Assembly (NCBI RefSeq): GCF_003721595.1
Contig: NZ_RJJR01000026.1
Span: 1-35,859 of the forward strand
Length of the DNA stretch: 35,859 nt
Source of the DNA: Hanamia caeni
GTDB lineage: Bacteria; Bacteroidota; Bacteroidia; Chitinophagales; Chitinophagaceae
Direction: 5' to 3'
Shown: in pieces, positions 16,486 through 25,977 of the stretch
Numbering within the stretch: the first letter of the stretch is position 1
Layout of the letters: every line of letters begins with the position of its first letter
Translations under genes and position numbers: made by a program
Notes under the pieces: model-generated
Seen by the model: only the letters and a program-made list of their open reading frames with translations
Told to the model about the DNA's origin: nothing
The model's database searches: none

Positions 16486-17544
16486 TTAATACTTAAAATA
16501 TTTATCCTTTAATTTTAATATTGGCGTTTCAATGAATTTGAATGAAAGTCCCGCAACTATTATAGTTAATAATGTTACAATTGGAAATTTAATGACCCAT
16601 GAGTTATATTGTAACTTATAAAATCTCCCAAATGAGTTAAAGGGTATTTTCAACCAAACAGGATCAAATAAATACTTAGTAAAAAAATAAGCAACTATTA
16701 AATGATAAAGATATATTCCATACGATATTCTTCCCACATAAATAATCCTGCTATTAGTAAGAAATTTATCAACGAATTTACTATTAAATTTAAAGGCTGA
16801 AGCTTTAATTACAAGATAAAGATTTGCCAATGGACAGACAACTCTTTTAAGATTCCAGTTATGAGAAGTAAGCGCAAAAATAAGTATCGCCCATGTAAGA
16901 AGTTCAACGTATTTGTTTGTAAAAAAACTATTTGGCAATTTCTCTTTATTAATAGCTAAGGCCCCAATTGCACCCAGCGACAAATAACTCATGTTAGTCG
17001 GTAAGCCAACATAATTATATTTTTGGATGCCAAAAATATTTAGAAATACTTGCCCATAACCCACTAATACGATAGTTAAAAAGATACCCAAAAGCAAGCC
17101 TCTGTACTGTTTAATCAACAACACAATTATTGGAAATAAGATATAAAACTGTTCTTCAACTGACAAACTCCAATAAGGTGAATATAAAGTTTCCCATTGA
17201 TTAGTTTGGCCCACTTGATAATTATAAGTATAGGTTAAAAGGGTAGATAAATTCTGTTGTATACCTTTTGCATTCACCAATATAAGGAATGCAATAACCA
17301 TGTAATAAATCGGAAATATCCTTAATACTCTTCTGCCAAGGAATTTGGTATAAGCACTTCTAAATCTTTGATCCTTTTCGGCAAGAAGTATAGATGTAAT
17401 TAAAAACCCACTCAGTACAAAAAAAAGATTGACACCATAAAAACCACCTGATACCTTACTTCCAATAATATTTACAAAATGGTCAAGCAATACCATTATT
17501 ATTGCTACAAAACGCAACCCATCTAACCTAGATTTGTACTTCAA
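16486..17544 (-). CDS. Acyltransferase 3 family membrane protein
   Basis: A 352-residue integral membrane acyltransferase of the acyltransferase-3 family (OatA/NodX/WecH-like), which typically O-acetylates sugars. Seen motifs are RLDGLRFVAIIMVLLDHF near the N-terminus (Arg and catalytic-type His), FFVLSGFLITSILLAE, SLSVEEQFYILFP and GRISYGIYLYHLIV, spread over about 10 hydrophobic segments. The start is a TTG at 17544; no ATG is available before the conserved N-terminal motif. It is the first gene after the 314-bp AT-rich gap, so it may open a separate transcript. It probably decorates the polysaccharide with acetyl groups. Confidence 0.85.
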   Translation of the reverse strand: MKYKSRLDGLRFVAIIMVLLDHFVNIIGSKVSGGFYGVNLFFVLSGFLITSILLAEKDQRFRSAYTKFLGRRVLRIFPIYYMVIAFLILVNAKGIQQNLSTLLTYTYNYQVGQTNQWETLYSPYWSLSVEEQFYILFPIIVLLIKQYRGLLLGIFLTIVLVGYGQVFLNIFGIQKYNYVGLPTNMSYLSLGAIGALAINKEKLPNSFFTNKYVELLTWAILIFALTSHNWNLKRVVCPLANLYLVIKASAFKFNSKFVDKFLTNSRIIYVGRISYGIYLYHLIVAYFFTKYLFDPVWLKIPFNSFGRFYKLQYNSWVIKFPIVTLLTIIVAGLSFKFIETPILKLKDKYFKY

Positions 17545-17858
17545 ATAGAAGTATTGTTAATGATTATTGATACAAACTTTAAATTCAAAAAACGAAAAAT
17601 TTATATACCTTTTTTAATCATCTGCTTCGTTAATTTTTTTATTGACGTTGCTACTCGTCAGAATTATCAAATTTATAAGTAGACACAAGCAAAGATATTA
17701 TTCCAATAAAGAATTGGCGATGGATATAAACTATAATTAAAATAGCAACAATTGGTTTTTGGAATAGAAAAAAATCTGAAATAATTGTTCAAAGCATTAA
17801 AATTGATATTTAGCCAATTGAATTCTTCTTTTTGGTCTTGCTAATCTCCTATCAATTT
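17545..17858. other. AT-rich 314-bp intergenic gap within the locus
   Basis: No open reading frame, tandem repeat or RNA gene is recognisable. It is the only long gap inside the polysaccharide locus and is strongly AT-rich. It contains one TAAATTTG box on the minus strand. It could separate two transcription units. Confidence 0.5.
17668..17675 (-). promoter_or_regulatory. Candidate Bacteroidota -7 box
   Basis: The minus strand reads TAAATTTG, an exact match to the TAnnTTTG -7 consensus, 123 bp upstream of the acyltransferase start. The nearest TTTG (17693-17690) is only 14 bp upstream, shorter than the normal 19-21 bp spacing. The promoter is therefore only possible. Confidence 0.25.
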
Positions 17859-19088
17859 TTATTGATTTTGTAGAAAATCCGCTAATGATCTTCCAATCCT
17901 ATCCCAGCTATATTTATCTTCTACCAGCTTTCTTGCATTGTCACTTATCAATGTACTTTTTCCAGGGTCCGATACCAGGCTTATAATCTTATCTGCAAAA
18001 TCAGCCGGCTCATCTGCAATCAGGATGTCTCTTCCGGAAACACATTCAATACCTTCGGCACCAATAGCAGTGCTCACCATTGGATTACCAAGGCTCATAG
18101 CTTCTAATATTTTTAACCGTGTACCACTGCCTTGTAGCAAAGGTGCTATGGCTACATTACACTTTCTATACCACGGCGTAACATCCTCTACCTCACCAAT
18201 AAAATTAGTGGTTGAATCATTAATTAGTTCGGAATAAGGCCCCTTGTCGCCCCTTCCCACAATATTTAAAATAAGGTCGTGCATTTTCGCTGTCACCAAG
18301 GGCCATACGTGTTTATAAAACCAAAGTAAACCTATTCTGTTAGGCTCATAATCAAGGCTCCCACAAAAGAGCACATTTTTTAGCTGGCGATCATTCGTAT
18401 TTACAGAATGACTAAAAAATGCGGTGTCAACCCCATTTGGTAAAACATAGCCGGTTCTTATTTTATTATTATTTAATTCTTCGAATGAGTCAAGATCTAC
18501 CTGGCTGCAACAAAAAATACCGTCAACTATTTTATATAAATTCTTTTCGACCCCGAGAATTGCTTCATACTCTTTTTCCGTTTCCTGGTTTTTAGTTTTA
18601 ACCATCTTTTGTTTTGCCAGTAGCGATTCAACATTGTAGGCATCAAAAATAATCGCGGCGTTTTTGCTGTATTTTTTCATCCACTTTGCCTGTGCAGTTA
18701 GATTAAGATTTTCGAGTATTATATAATCGAACTCATTTTCTAAGAGTTGTTGTTTTAGCATAAGATAAAACTTCAGGAACGACCCATCCGCAGAAGTCTT
18801 CAGATCCCTAACGAGCCACCGGTAAAAGATCGCATCTGCTACGCGTTTGGCAAAAGATGAAAGAAAGCTGAATGTCTCTTTTGCACCATTGGTACTGTAA
18901 ATATGAGCATTATTAATTGAAGGATAGTACTTCGCTGCTGAAAGAAAGTTTTCTTTTTTATTATGAGTAACAACTGTCAGATCAAAATATTTAGATAGCT
19001 GGTGGAAAATATGAAAGCATCTTTGCATACCTCCATTTTTTGGAGGATAGATATTTTCAAAGGGTATGATCATCAATATTTTTTTCAT
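17859..19088 (-). CDS. Glycosyltransferase family 4
   Basis: A 409-residue GT-B glycosyltransferase. The N-terminus MKKILMIIPFENIYPPKNGGMQR has the glycine-containing acceptor loop. The donor domain contains VLFCGSLDYEPN, FIGEVEDVTPWYRKCNVAIAP and GSGTRLKILEAMSLGNPMV, the usual signature of the GT4 subgroup where the EX7E first position is replaced by S/G-T-R. Its ATG overlaps the upstream gmd stop as ATGA. It ends just before the 314-bp gap and is the last gene of the upstream half of the locus. Confidence 0.87.
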   Translation of the reverse strand: MKKILMIIPFENIYPPKNGGMQRCFHIFHQLSKYFDLTVVTHNKKENFLSAAKYYPSINNAHIYSTNGAKETFSFLSSFAKRVADAIFYRWLVRDLKTSADGSFLKFYLMLKQQLLENEFDYIILENLNLTAQAKWMKKYSKNAAIIFDAYNVESLLAKQKMVKTKNQETEKEYEAILGVEKNLYKIVDGIFCCSQVDLDSFEELNNNKIRTGYVLPNGVDTAFFSHSVNTNDRQLKNVLFCGSLDYEPNRIGLLWFYKHVWPLVTAKMHDLILNIVGRGDKGPYSELINDSTTNFIGEVEDVTPWYRKCNVAIAPLLQGSGTRLKILEAMSLGNPMVSTAIGAEGIECVSGRDILIADEPADFADKIISLVSDPGKSTLISDNARKLVEDKYSWDRIGRSLADFLQNQ

Positions 19089-20053
19089 TTCATCTTTTGG
19101 AATTGTTGTTCTTCTGCAATCAAAATATCCAATACCTGCTGGAAACTATAAGAATATTCCCAACCAAGCTCATTCTTTGCCTTGGTATTATCCCCGTAAA
19201 TATCTTCGATTTCAGTAGGACGTAGTAATGATGGTGAAACCTCTACACAATCCATTGATATTTCCAGGCAGTCAAATGTATATTCAACAATATGCCGCAA
19301 GGAAATAGATTGTCCCGAACAAATTAAATAGTCTGAAGGGGTTGATTGCTGCATCATTAACCACATTGCCTCCACATATTTGGGTGCATAGCCAAAATCA
19401 CGCTTCAGATCAATATTTCCTAAATAGAGCTTTGCTTCTTTTCCCAGTTTAATTTGGATCGCGCCTGCAATTACTTTCTTCACAAAAAAGGAAGGCTTTC
19501 TTAAAAAGGATTCATGGTTAAATAAGATACCACAACAGGTAAATAGATTATAAGACTCCCTGTAATTAGTGGTTATCCAATGCCCGGAGGCTTTGGATAC
19601 TGCGTAGGGACTGAGCGGATGCATCGGTGTATTTTCTTTTACCGGGAGCTGATCTACTTTACCATACATCTCGCTGCTGGACGCCTGGTAAAAGCGGGTG
19701 GGATAATCTGAAATCTTTATCGCTTCCAATAAGTTTAAAACTGATATCACATTAAACTGGATGGTTCCGATTGGCTGGACAAATGATTGTCCTACTGAAC
19801 TTTGAGCAGCAAGATTATAAACTTCATCAGGCTTGTATTTTTTAAATAAACTGATTATTTGCGTAATATCATGGAGATCGCATTCTTCAAATAAAAGGTC
19901 ATTATTTATTTGTAGATACTTAAATCCCGGGTAATTATTATCAGTGATGCTTCTTATAATCCCAACCACCTTGTATTGTTTTTCGATCAAAAGTTTGGCG
20001 AGATACATTCCATCCTGGCCGGTAATACCCGTAATTATAGCGGTTTTATACAA
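19085..20053 (-). CDS. gmd: GDP-mannose 4,6-dehydratase family protein
   Basis: A 322-residue extended short-chain dehydrogenase. Family knowledge: Gmd converts GDP-D-mannose to GDP-4-keto-6-deoxy-D-mannose, precursor of GDP-L-fucose, GDP-D-rhamnose and perosamine. Seen are the NAD(P)-binding GITGQDG (9-15), LAAQSSVGQSF (81-91), SSSEMYG (125-131), the YAVSK pair Tyr150/Lys154, NHES (179-182) and RDFGYAPKYVEAMWLMMQ, all typical of Gmd. NHESFLRKP departs from the usual NHESPRRG, and the protein is shorter than E. coli Gmd (373 residues). The start is TTG at 20053. No GDP-fucose synthase or Rmd lies in the window, so the end product depends on a gene elsewhere. Confidence 0.83.
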   Translation of the reverse strand: MYKTAIITGITGQDGMYLAKLLIEKQYKVVGIIRSITDNNYPGFKYLQINNDLLFEECDLHDITQIISLFKKYKPDEVYNLAAQSSVGQSFVQPIGTIQFNVISVLNLLEAIKISDYPTRFYQASSSEMYGKVDQLPVKENTPMHPLSPYAVSKASGHWITTNYRESYNLFTCCGILFNHESFLRKPSFFVKKVIAGAIQIKLGKEAKLYLGNIDLKRDFGYAPKYVEAMWLMMQQSTPSDYLICSGQSISLRHIVEYTFDCLEISMDCVEVSPSLLRPTEIEDIYGDNTKAKNELGWEYSYSFQQVLDILIAEEQQFQKMK

Positions 20054-20111
20054 GATCGTGATTTAATCTAAGATATTTTTTCTTAAACAGAGAAAAGTAG
20101 TTAATTATCAT

Positions 20112-21062
20112 CTAATCTCGTTTATTTACTTTGGTTTTCAAATTCTTGAATATTCTCCAGGGAGTTAATATGAACTTTCCTATTTTAAAACCGGCGCTAT
20201 TTTTATAATTGAGCGTGGTTTGTTGTAATGCTCCCATACATTCGATTAGCGCCTGCTCACAGGCCTCAAGTTCAAGTAAGGCCAATTTATCTTTATTTGA
20301 AGGGTTGAGTATATCGATGCCTTCATGAAGATCTTTGAAAATTATTTTTTCGAGTATTTCAAAGGAATAAGCAAATTTTGCATTTTTGCCCGAATAAAGT
20401 AATTCCGTCAAGGAATTTTCCCGGAGGAAATAGTTATAAAGAATACTATTTACTGTTATGCCTTCATATTCTTTTAAAATCCGGTATACCCAATGGATAT
20501 CTTCAGCTATTCTGCCTGCAAAATAATTATGATATCCCCCTGTTTTTGCGAGAGCATCGCGACTTATCATCATGGTAGCACACGCCGGTAAGTCAAAACT
20601 TATTTTCTTTTTTGGTTTAAATTCCAGGAATCCTTCTTTCAGTTCCTTGTCAGTGATTGCCATTCTTCCGGGTAAATATGTTTTTTTTCCTGTGTACCTG
20701 AAATTAGTAAAACAGATGCCTAAATCCGGATTTTTGATAAATTCTTTTAGTTGACTTTCTATTCTTTTTGGTTCAGACCAATCATCAGCATCCTGAAAAC
20801 AGATATAATCTCCTGTAATCTTTTTCAAAACATCGTTGACGGCGCCAACTTTTTTTGTATTTTTTCCATATAGAAATTTCCTTATCCGTGTATCTTTAAA
20901 TTCATTAATTTTTGCTACAGTTCCATCTGTGGAAGCATCATCTATTAAGCAAATTTCTAAGTTATCATAACTCTGCGCCAAAATGGAGTTAACAGCTCTT
21001 TCAATATAAGGTGCTACGTTATAACATGGAATAATTACAGAAACTAATGGTGTAGGATACAC
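20112..21062 (-). CDS. Glycosyltransferase family 2
   Basis: A 316-residue GT-A enzyme. VSVIIPCYNVAPYI (7-20), CLIDDASTDGT (38-48) and CFQDADDWS (DADD at 91-94) form the nucleotide and metal site. GRIAEDIHWVYRIL holds the ED catalytic-base motif. The initiation codon is GTG at 21062, overlapping the upstream TAG by one base (TAGTG). A 58-bp gap separates it from gmd. It adds an unknown sugar. Confidence 0.87.
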   Translation of the reverse strand: MYPTPLVSVIIPCYNVAPYIERAVNSILAQSYDNLEICLIDDASTDGTVAKINEFKDTRIRKFLYGKNTKKVGAVNDVLKKITGDYICFQDADDWSEPKRIESQLKEFIKNPDLGICFTNFRYTGKKTYLPGRMAITDKELKEGFLEFKPKKKISFDLPACATMMISRDALAKTGGYHNYFAGRIAEDIHWVYRILKEYEGITVNSILYNYFLRENSLTELLYSGKNAKFAYSFEILEKIIFKDLHEGIDILNPSNKDKLALLELEACEQALIECMGALQQTTLNYKNSAGFKIGKFILTPWRIFKNLKTKVNKRD

Positions 21063-22054
21063 TAACTATTGACTTTATTATTAGTTAATCTTGTAGAACG
21101 ACGGAATTTTGACAACCAAATTTTTAGAGCCAAATCCTGGCCGATAACATTTTTAATAAACTTTAATTTAAGGCTCCGGTTCATTGCTATATCAGGGTTC
21201 AGGCGAATTGCCTCCTTTAGCATCATTATTAACTCTTTGTTATTATTATTTTTATTTTGAGTAACAAACCAAAACAACATATCAGCTATTTTACAAGAGA
21301 GAACTAATGAAAATTTATTTTTTTCTTGTAGCAAAATTTCCCATTTACGATAAAAGTTCAAAATATCTATTAATCCGGTTGCAGTAGTAATTCTTTCGTT
21401 TTGGTGGATCCTCCATAAACCACATAAACCAGGCTGATATTCGAAACGTCCTGCTGCCAAAACGCCCCTTAAATGAAAGTCAATCTCCTGGTTTCTTTTT
21501 ATATTTACATCCCAATCACCAATTTTTTCAACAATAGTTCGCCGCATTAAAAAACTAAAATTGGCAATACATCTTTTTGTAAGCAGTTGACTTATTAAGT
21601 CCTCATCCTTATAAGCAACCACAGTTTCATTTTTTTCAACAGAGCCAATCTGCCAATCACCGAATACGCCATCGCATTCTTTATGTTGCATTAAATAATT
21701 TACCTGCTGCTGTATTTTATCAGGATACAAAATATCATCTGAATCCAGGTATTGAATATATGCTCCCGTAGCTGCTGCTGTGCCTGTGTTACGCGCTACC
21801 TGGGAACCACTATTTTGCTGATAAATGTATTTTACAGTAAACGAAGAAATATCTGTAATTCTTATTTTGCTTACCACTTCACGTGTATTATCGGTTGAGC
21901 CGTCATCTACAATAATACATTCAATTGGTCTGTAGGATTGTGCAATCACTGATTTAACGGCTTCATGCAAATAAACTTCCCTGTTATACGTAGGAATTAT
22001 CACAGAAGCCAACCCGGGCTTATAAGAATTCATATCGAGCCAATTGTTATTCAT
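21062..22054 (-). CDS. Glycosyltransferase family 2
   Basis: A 330-residue GT-A enzyme: ASVIIPTYNREVYL (16-29), CIIVDDGSTDNT (46-57) and QYLDSDDIL (DSDD at 104-107), then KRNQEIDFHLRGVL in the position of the catalytic ED motif (here QEID). It overlaps the upstream GT4 gene by 8 bp and the downstream GT2 by 1 bp. ATG start at 22054; a second ATG at residue 8 would also suit the family's usual start. Confidence 0.87.
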   Translation of the reverse strand: MNNNWLDMNSYKPGLASVIIPTYNREVYLHEAVKSVIAQSYRPIECIIVDDGSTDNTREVVSKIRITDISSFTVKYIYQQNSGSQVARNTGTAAATGAYIQYLDSDDILYPDKIQQQVNYLMQHKECDGVFGDWQIGSVEKNETVVAYKDEDLISQLLTKRCIANFSFLMRRTIVEKIGDWDVNIKRNQEIDFHLRGVLAAGRFEYQPGLCGLWRIHQNERITTATGLIDILNFYRKWEILLQEKNKFSLVLSCKIADMLFWFVTQNKNNNNKELIMMLKEAIRLNPDIAMNRSLKLKFIKNVIGQDLALKIWLSKFRRSTRLTNNKVNS

Positions 22055-23156
22055 TTCCTACAATAAGTAATGAATTCAATATTGTTTCTTCAATTTGTTT
22101 TAAATTTTTCTCGCGGCTAAAGTGTTGCTTTATTCTTTCTCTTCCTTTTTCTCCTAATTTTTTAGCCATGCCCTTTTCGTTCAGAATCCTTCGCATGTTT
22201 TTAGCCATTTCATCCACATTTTTTTCTTCTACTAAAAAACCTGTTTCATCATTAATCACCACATCAGGAATGCCGGCATGATAAGTACTTATTACCGGTA
22301 AAGCTGCTGCCTGTGCTTCTAATATTGCAACTGGTGTTCCTTCGGAATCTCCATTATCAGCCACAATAGAATGCTGAACAAATGCAATAGATTCATTCAA
22401 TAAGGTTTTAATCTGCTCAGGCGTTTGTACTTTTTTAAATTCAACCTGATTTGAAAGATTCAACGCGTTCGCTAATTGTTGGCAAACCGGCAACAATTCT
22501 CCATCCCCAACCATTACCAGTTTTGAAGAAGGAAAATCGGCTGCCATATTTTTATACGAAAGTATGGTTAAATAGGGCGCTTTTTTTTCTACAAACCTGC
22601 CTACAGAAATAAATTGCTGACTTTTATAATCTGGCTGGCACTCAACAAAACTTGTATCTGGCCCATAGTAAGAAAGAACTAATTTATTGTCAGGGCACCC
22701 GAGAGTTAATAAAACAGATCGCATTTTTTTTGAAACTACGATTATCCTTGAGGCATAAGCAAAAACCAATTTATACTTTTCTTTATTTTTCTTCAACACA
22801 TCTTTCAAACTTGCATCCGAACCATGAAAATGTACTACTAAAGGAATCTGTAAATGCGATACAACTTTTAAAGTTGCAACAGCCGTGGTTCCATATTCCG
22901 CTAACACACAATCAACTTTTTCTCTTTTTAATGAGTTAAGCAAAGCGTGTTCTGATAAATTAAATCTATTATCAAAACGGATTTTTATTTTTTGAAATAA
23001 ATTAAAAATGAAGAGGCTCTTTTTCCCTTCTAATTTTGTAGGAAATAAACCATCGTAATAAAATCTTATATTAAAAGGCAATTTTTTATGTGCATGGATA
23101 AATGTTTCTGAATAAGCGTTTTGATTTGGCGATAGTATAGCAAGTGTCTTCATCAT
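22047..23156 (-). CDS. Glycosyltransferase family 4 (WcaL/AmsK-like)
   Basis: A 369-residue GT-B enzyme. The start MMKTLAILSPNQNAYSETFI and the segment PLVVHFHGSDASL are characteristic of the colanic-acid WcaL/AmsK-type GT4 group. The donor domain has FISVGRFVEKKAPYL, LVMVGDGELLP and SEGTPVAILEAQAAALPVI with the EX7E pair, followed by GIPDVVINDETGFLV. The ATG pair at 23156 overlaps the upstream methyltransferase stop. It probably adds galactose, glucose or mannose, but the donor is not readable. Confidence 0.87.
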   Translation of the reverse strand: MMKTLAILSPNQNAYSETFIHAHKKLPFNIRFYYDGLFPTKLEGKKSLFIFNLFQKIKIRFDNRFNLSEHALLNSLKREKVDCVLAEYGTTAVATLKVVSHLQIPLVVHFHGSDASLKDVLKKNKEKYKLVFAYASRIIVVSKKMRSVLLTLGCPDNKLVLSYYGPDTSFVECQPDYKSQQFISVGRFVEKKAPYLTILSYKNMAADFPSSKLVMVGDGELLPVCQQLANALNLSNQVEFKKVQTPEQIKTLLNESIAFVQHSIVADNGDSEGTPVAILEAQAAALPVISTYHAGIPDVVINDETGFLVEEKNVDEMAKNMRRILNEKGMAKKLGEKGRERIKQHFSREKNLKQIEETILNSLLIVGNE

Positions 23157-23866
23157 TTAATTTTAAAAGCCATCCCCGAAAGTCCTGTGATCATTTGACT
23201 TTCTCTAAATTCAATATTAGAATAGCTGTCGATTTTTATTAAATATTTTATGACCAGTTTTAAAAAATAGGAAAGAATTTTTCTTCGACGATTCTTTAAA
23301 GGGGCTCTGATCACCCAAAGGCCTAACATTTGCGCCATTGAGGCATGCCATCCACCTGTTGCTTTTATATCTATTTTTTCAAAACCCGATTCTTCTAATA
23401 ATCTTTTAAGTGAAAACGGGGTATATCTAAATTCATCATGGGGTACTTCATGCAAAGGCCATAAAAAGGGAACCGTAAAAAAGAAAGCACCTCCAGGTTT
23501 TAATATCCTATTAATTTCTGACAAAATAATTTTCGGGTCAGGGCAATGCTCCAGAACTTCGGTACCAAAAGCAGTTTCAAAACTCTCATTTTCAAACGGC
23601 ATGTCAATTCCATCCCAAATAAAATCAGGTTTTGTTGAAACGTCATACTCTAAAGCGTTTTCGATGTCAAGTCCAATATATCTATCTATAAACGAATTCT
23701 GAAGGATATAATTTTTGTAAGGCATTTTACCACAACCCACATCCAACAGGGATCCATGAAATTTCGAGATATTATCCTTTAATGCTTTTAAGATCACATA
23801 TCTAACATAATATCTATCCAGATTATGCCTATTAAAATCAATATTTATAAAATTATCGTAGGCCAT
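23153..23866 (-). CDS. Class I SAM-dependent methyltransferase (Methyltransf_11-like)
   Basis: A 237-residue methyltransferase with motif I LLDVGCGK (40-47), acidic loop YIGLDIENA, and FGTEVLEHCPDPKIILSEINRILKPGGAFFFTVPF, the typical Methyltransf_11 arrangement. The histidine-rich segment WPLHEVPHDEFRYTPFSLKRLL is common in methyltransferases of surface-polysaccharide loci. ATG start at 23866, 4 bp after the neighbouring methyltransferase gene. With the Wzt-type ATPase upstream, a role in modifying or capping the glycan is possible but inferred. Confidence 0.84.
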   Translation of the reverse strand: MAYDNFINIDFNRHNLDRYYVRYVILKALKDNISKFHGSLLDVGCGKMPYKNYILQNSFIDRYIGLDIENALEYDVSTKPDFIWDGIDMPFENESFETAFGTEVLEHCPDPKIILSEINRILKPGGAFFFTVPFLWPLHEVPHDEFRYTPFSLKRLLEESGFEKIDIKATGGWHASMAQMLGLWVIRAPLKNRRRKILSYFLKLVIKYLIKIDSYSNIEFRESQMITGLSGMAFKIK

Positions 23867-23870
23867 TATT

Positions 23871-24707
23871 TTAGGTAAAAATTTCTACCTTCTTTAATAT
23901 TTCCTCACCCAATCTTTTTTTTATTAGGTCTTTTTTAAACTGGATTATGCTTCTTGTTTCTTTGGGTTTAGCATTATTGATACCTTTAATTTTTCTTAAA
24001 ATTTTCTTTTTGAGTGATATAGGATTGCTTTCTTTTTGGATATTGAAATCACTATATGGCTGCATGCCAAAATGATTGGTAAAAACAGCGTGAAAATAAT
24101 CTCCTGCTTTCCAAACGCTAACCTCCCTGTAAGATGAAAGTTTTGTAGTAGTTTGACATGAAAGTTCAAGTAATGTATTTAAATTAATATTTTCATCGAC
24201 AGGTTGGATTTCTGAAGGTGCATTAGCCCTTAGGTAATCTAAGTTTTGAGGAGTGGGGCAACTTAAAAAAATAAACCCTGTTTCGGAAAGATGCTCTTGT
24301 ATGAAATAATGAAGATTACTTCTTTCATTAACGGGAATATGCTCATAAACATCCATTAAAAAAATAACATCAAATTTACCATTTCTTGAAAATTCAACAT
24401 TCATTAAAGAGTCGCGTTGCAGGTACCTAAGATTGGGTAAAATAAATAAATTTGTTGCGATTTTGATGGACTGCTCACTGATATCAAATCCTACAACTTC
24501 AGCATGAGGATAATTTGAAGCCACTCTGTAACAGACCTCCCCAATACCACTTCCGATTTCAAGTATTCGATTAGGTTTTTTATAGTTAAATAAAGAATTC
24601 AGACTTTGCAAGGCATACTCGACTCTTGTATTTGAATAAATAAAACCATGCAACTTTCGGATTGTTGCCTCATCGTAGAATCTTTTTACATCTTCAATTT
24701 TTTTCAT
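23871..24707 (-). CDS. Class I SAM-dependent methyltransferase
   Basis: A 278-residue methyltransferase. Motif I is RILEIGSGIGEVCYRVA (47-63), then VVGFDISEQSIKIA and FDVIFLMDVYEHIPVNERSN, which match Methyltransf_12/23-type enzymes. The C-terminal third is lysine-rich and lacks clear motifs. Its ATG overlaps the 3' end of the Wzt gene by 14 bp. Two methyltransferases directly after a Wzt-type ATPase recall O-antigen systems in which chain-terminating methylation is read by the Wzt C-terminal domain (E. coli O8/O9a WbdD-Wzt). No kinase domain is present here, so that parallel is only suggestive. Confidence 0.82.
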   Translation of the reverse strand: MKKIEDVKRFYDEATIRKLHGFIYSNTRVEYALQSLNSLFNYKKPNRILEIGSGIGEVCYRVASNYPHAEVVGFDISEQSIKIATNLFILPNLRYLQRDSLMNVEFSRNGKFDVIFLMDVYEHIPVNERSNLHYFIQEHLSETGFIFLSCPTPQNLDYLRANAPSEIQPVDENINLNTLLELSCQTTTKLSSYREVSVWKAGDYFHAVFTNHFGMQPYSDFNIQKESNPISLKKKILRKIKGINNAKPKETRSIIQFKKDLIKKRLGEEILKKVEIFT

Positions 24708-25977
24708 AAAAATTTAAATGGTTTATTTTCCAAAAATTTTCTTCAACGTAGATTGCGTTATTCTTATTCCAATAATAATCTCTGACCTCATCAAAAACCT
24801 TTACTTCGAAAGGGCAAACTCGTTCAAGAGTTTGAAATTTTTTTTTGCTAAAACTGTCTGCAAAATGAACTACTAAATAATAATCATCCGGATATAATCT
24901 CAATTTAGGAATTACTGATTCCAATTCGTAAACTCCACTTTGATTGCAAAAATTAAGTTCACTATTTAAATTGAGGATATGTATAACAGGATCGTTTTGG
25001 GAATTAAAAATTTGAAAAGATATTGCTGCATTCTTTATTGGCCGAGGCACATTAATTTTAATTATAACACGCAGTTTATGATTAATTTCCTGAACATTAT
25101 TGGGATGAGAGGTCATTAATACTACAGAAGTTATTGTTGGTATTGAATCAGAAATTTCATTATTTGAATATTCTATATTCCCGTGGAAATTTGTCTTATA
25201 ATACTGTTGAATGATGTCACTCGTTTTTCCATTATTTTCAATCAATCCATTATTCATTAATAAACAATGGGCAGTTAATGCACCAATTGATTGCATATTA
25301 TGACTTACAAACAACACCGTCCTGCCCTCTTTTCCACTTACGTCCTTCATCTTTCCCAACGCTTTTTTCTGAAACTCCGCATCGCCAACCGCCAGCACTT
25401 CGTCTACAATTAAAATCTCCGGTTCCAGGTGGGCGGCAACACCAAAGGCCAGCCGTACATACATTCCTGAAGAATATCTTTTCACCGGCGTATCGATATA
25501 TCTCTCCACGCCGGCGAAATCCACTATTTCATCAAACTTACTTTTGATTTCTTTTTTGGTCATGCCGAGAATAGCACCGTTTAAAAAGATATTTTCGCGG
25601 CCGGTTAATTCAGGGTGGAAACCAGTACCGACTTCCAATAAAGAAGCTACACGGCCTTTTATTTTTATCTCCCCAATGGTCGGCGAAGTAGTGCGGCTCA
25701 ATATTTTGAGCAGGGTACTTTTTCCTGCGCCGTTTCTGCCAATGATACCGAGCACTTCTCCCTGCTTAACGTCGAAATTAATATCACGCAGCGCCCAAAC
25801 ATAATCGCTGCTGCCTTTAGAAGCCCGGTCATTAGTTTCCCCTATTTTTAAATATGGATCTTCTTTACCCCGAATGCGGTACCAGGCGCGATTTACATCA
25901 TGCGCAATGCTGCCGGTGCCAGTTTGACCTAGTCGATACTGTTTGGAGATATTTTCTACTTTAATTACGGTGGACAA
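24694..25977 (-). CDS. wzt: ABC-transporter ATPase of polysaccharide export (Wzt/TagH type)
   Basis: A 427-residue ATPase that energises export of a finished polysaccharide across the inner membrane. The ABC domain (about 1-245) has Walker A GRNGAGKST (80-88), signature YSSGM (168-172), Walker B ILIVDEVLAVGD (188-199) and switch His226. The C-terminal ~170 residues form a separate beta-rich domain as in Wzt proteins that bind the glycan end. The start is TTG at 25977. The cognate Wzm permease, normally encoded next door, is not in the window. The DNA of the ABC domain looks clearly GC-richer than the AT-rich C-terminal part, suggesting a mosaic gene. A heptad repeat starts directly upstream. 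Confidence 0.9.
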   Translation of the reverse strand: MSTVIKVENISKQYRLGQTGTGSIAHDVNRAWYRIRGKEDPYLKIGETNDRASKGSSDYVWALRDINFDVKQGEVLGIIGRNGAGKSTLLKILSRTTSPTIGEIKIKGRVASLLEVGTGFHPELTGRENIFLNGAILGMTKKEIKSKFDEIVDFAGVERYIDTPVKRYSSGMYVRLAFGVAAHLEPEILIVDEVLAVGDAEFQKKALGKMKDVSGKEGRTVLFVSHNMQSIGALTAHCLLMNNGLIENNGKTSDIIQQYYKTNFHGNIEYSNNEISDSIPTITSVVLMTSHPNNVQEINHKLRVIIKINVPRPIKNAAISFQIFNSQNDPVIHILNLNSELNFCNQSGVYELESVIPKLRLYPDDYYLVVHFADSFSKKKFQTLERVCPFEVKVFDEVRDYYWNKNNAIYVEENFWKINHLNFYEKN

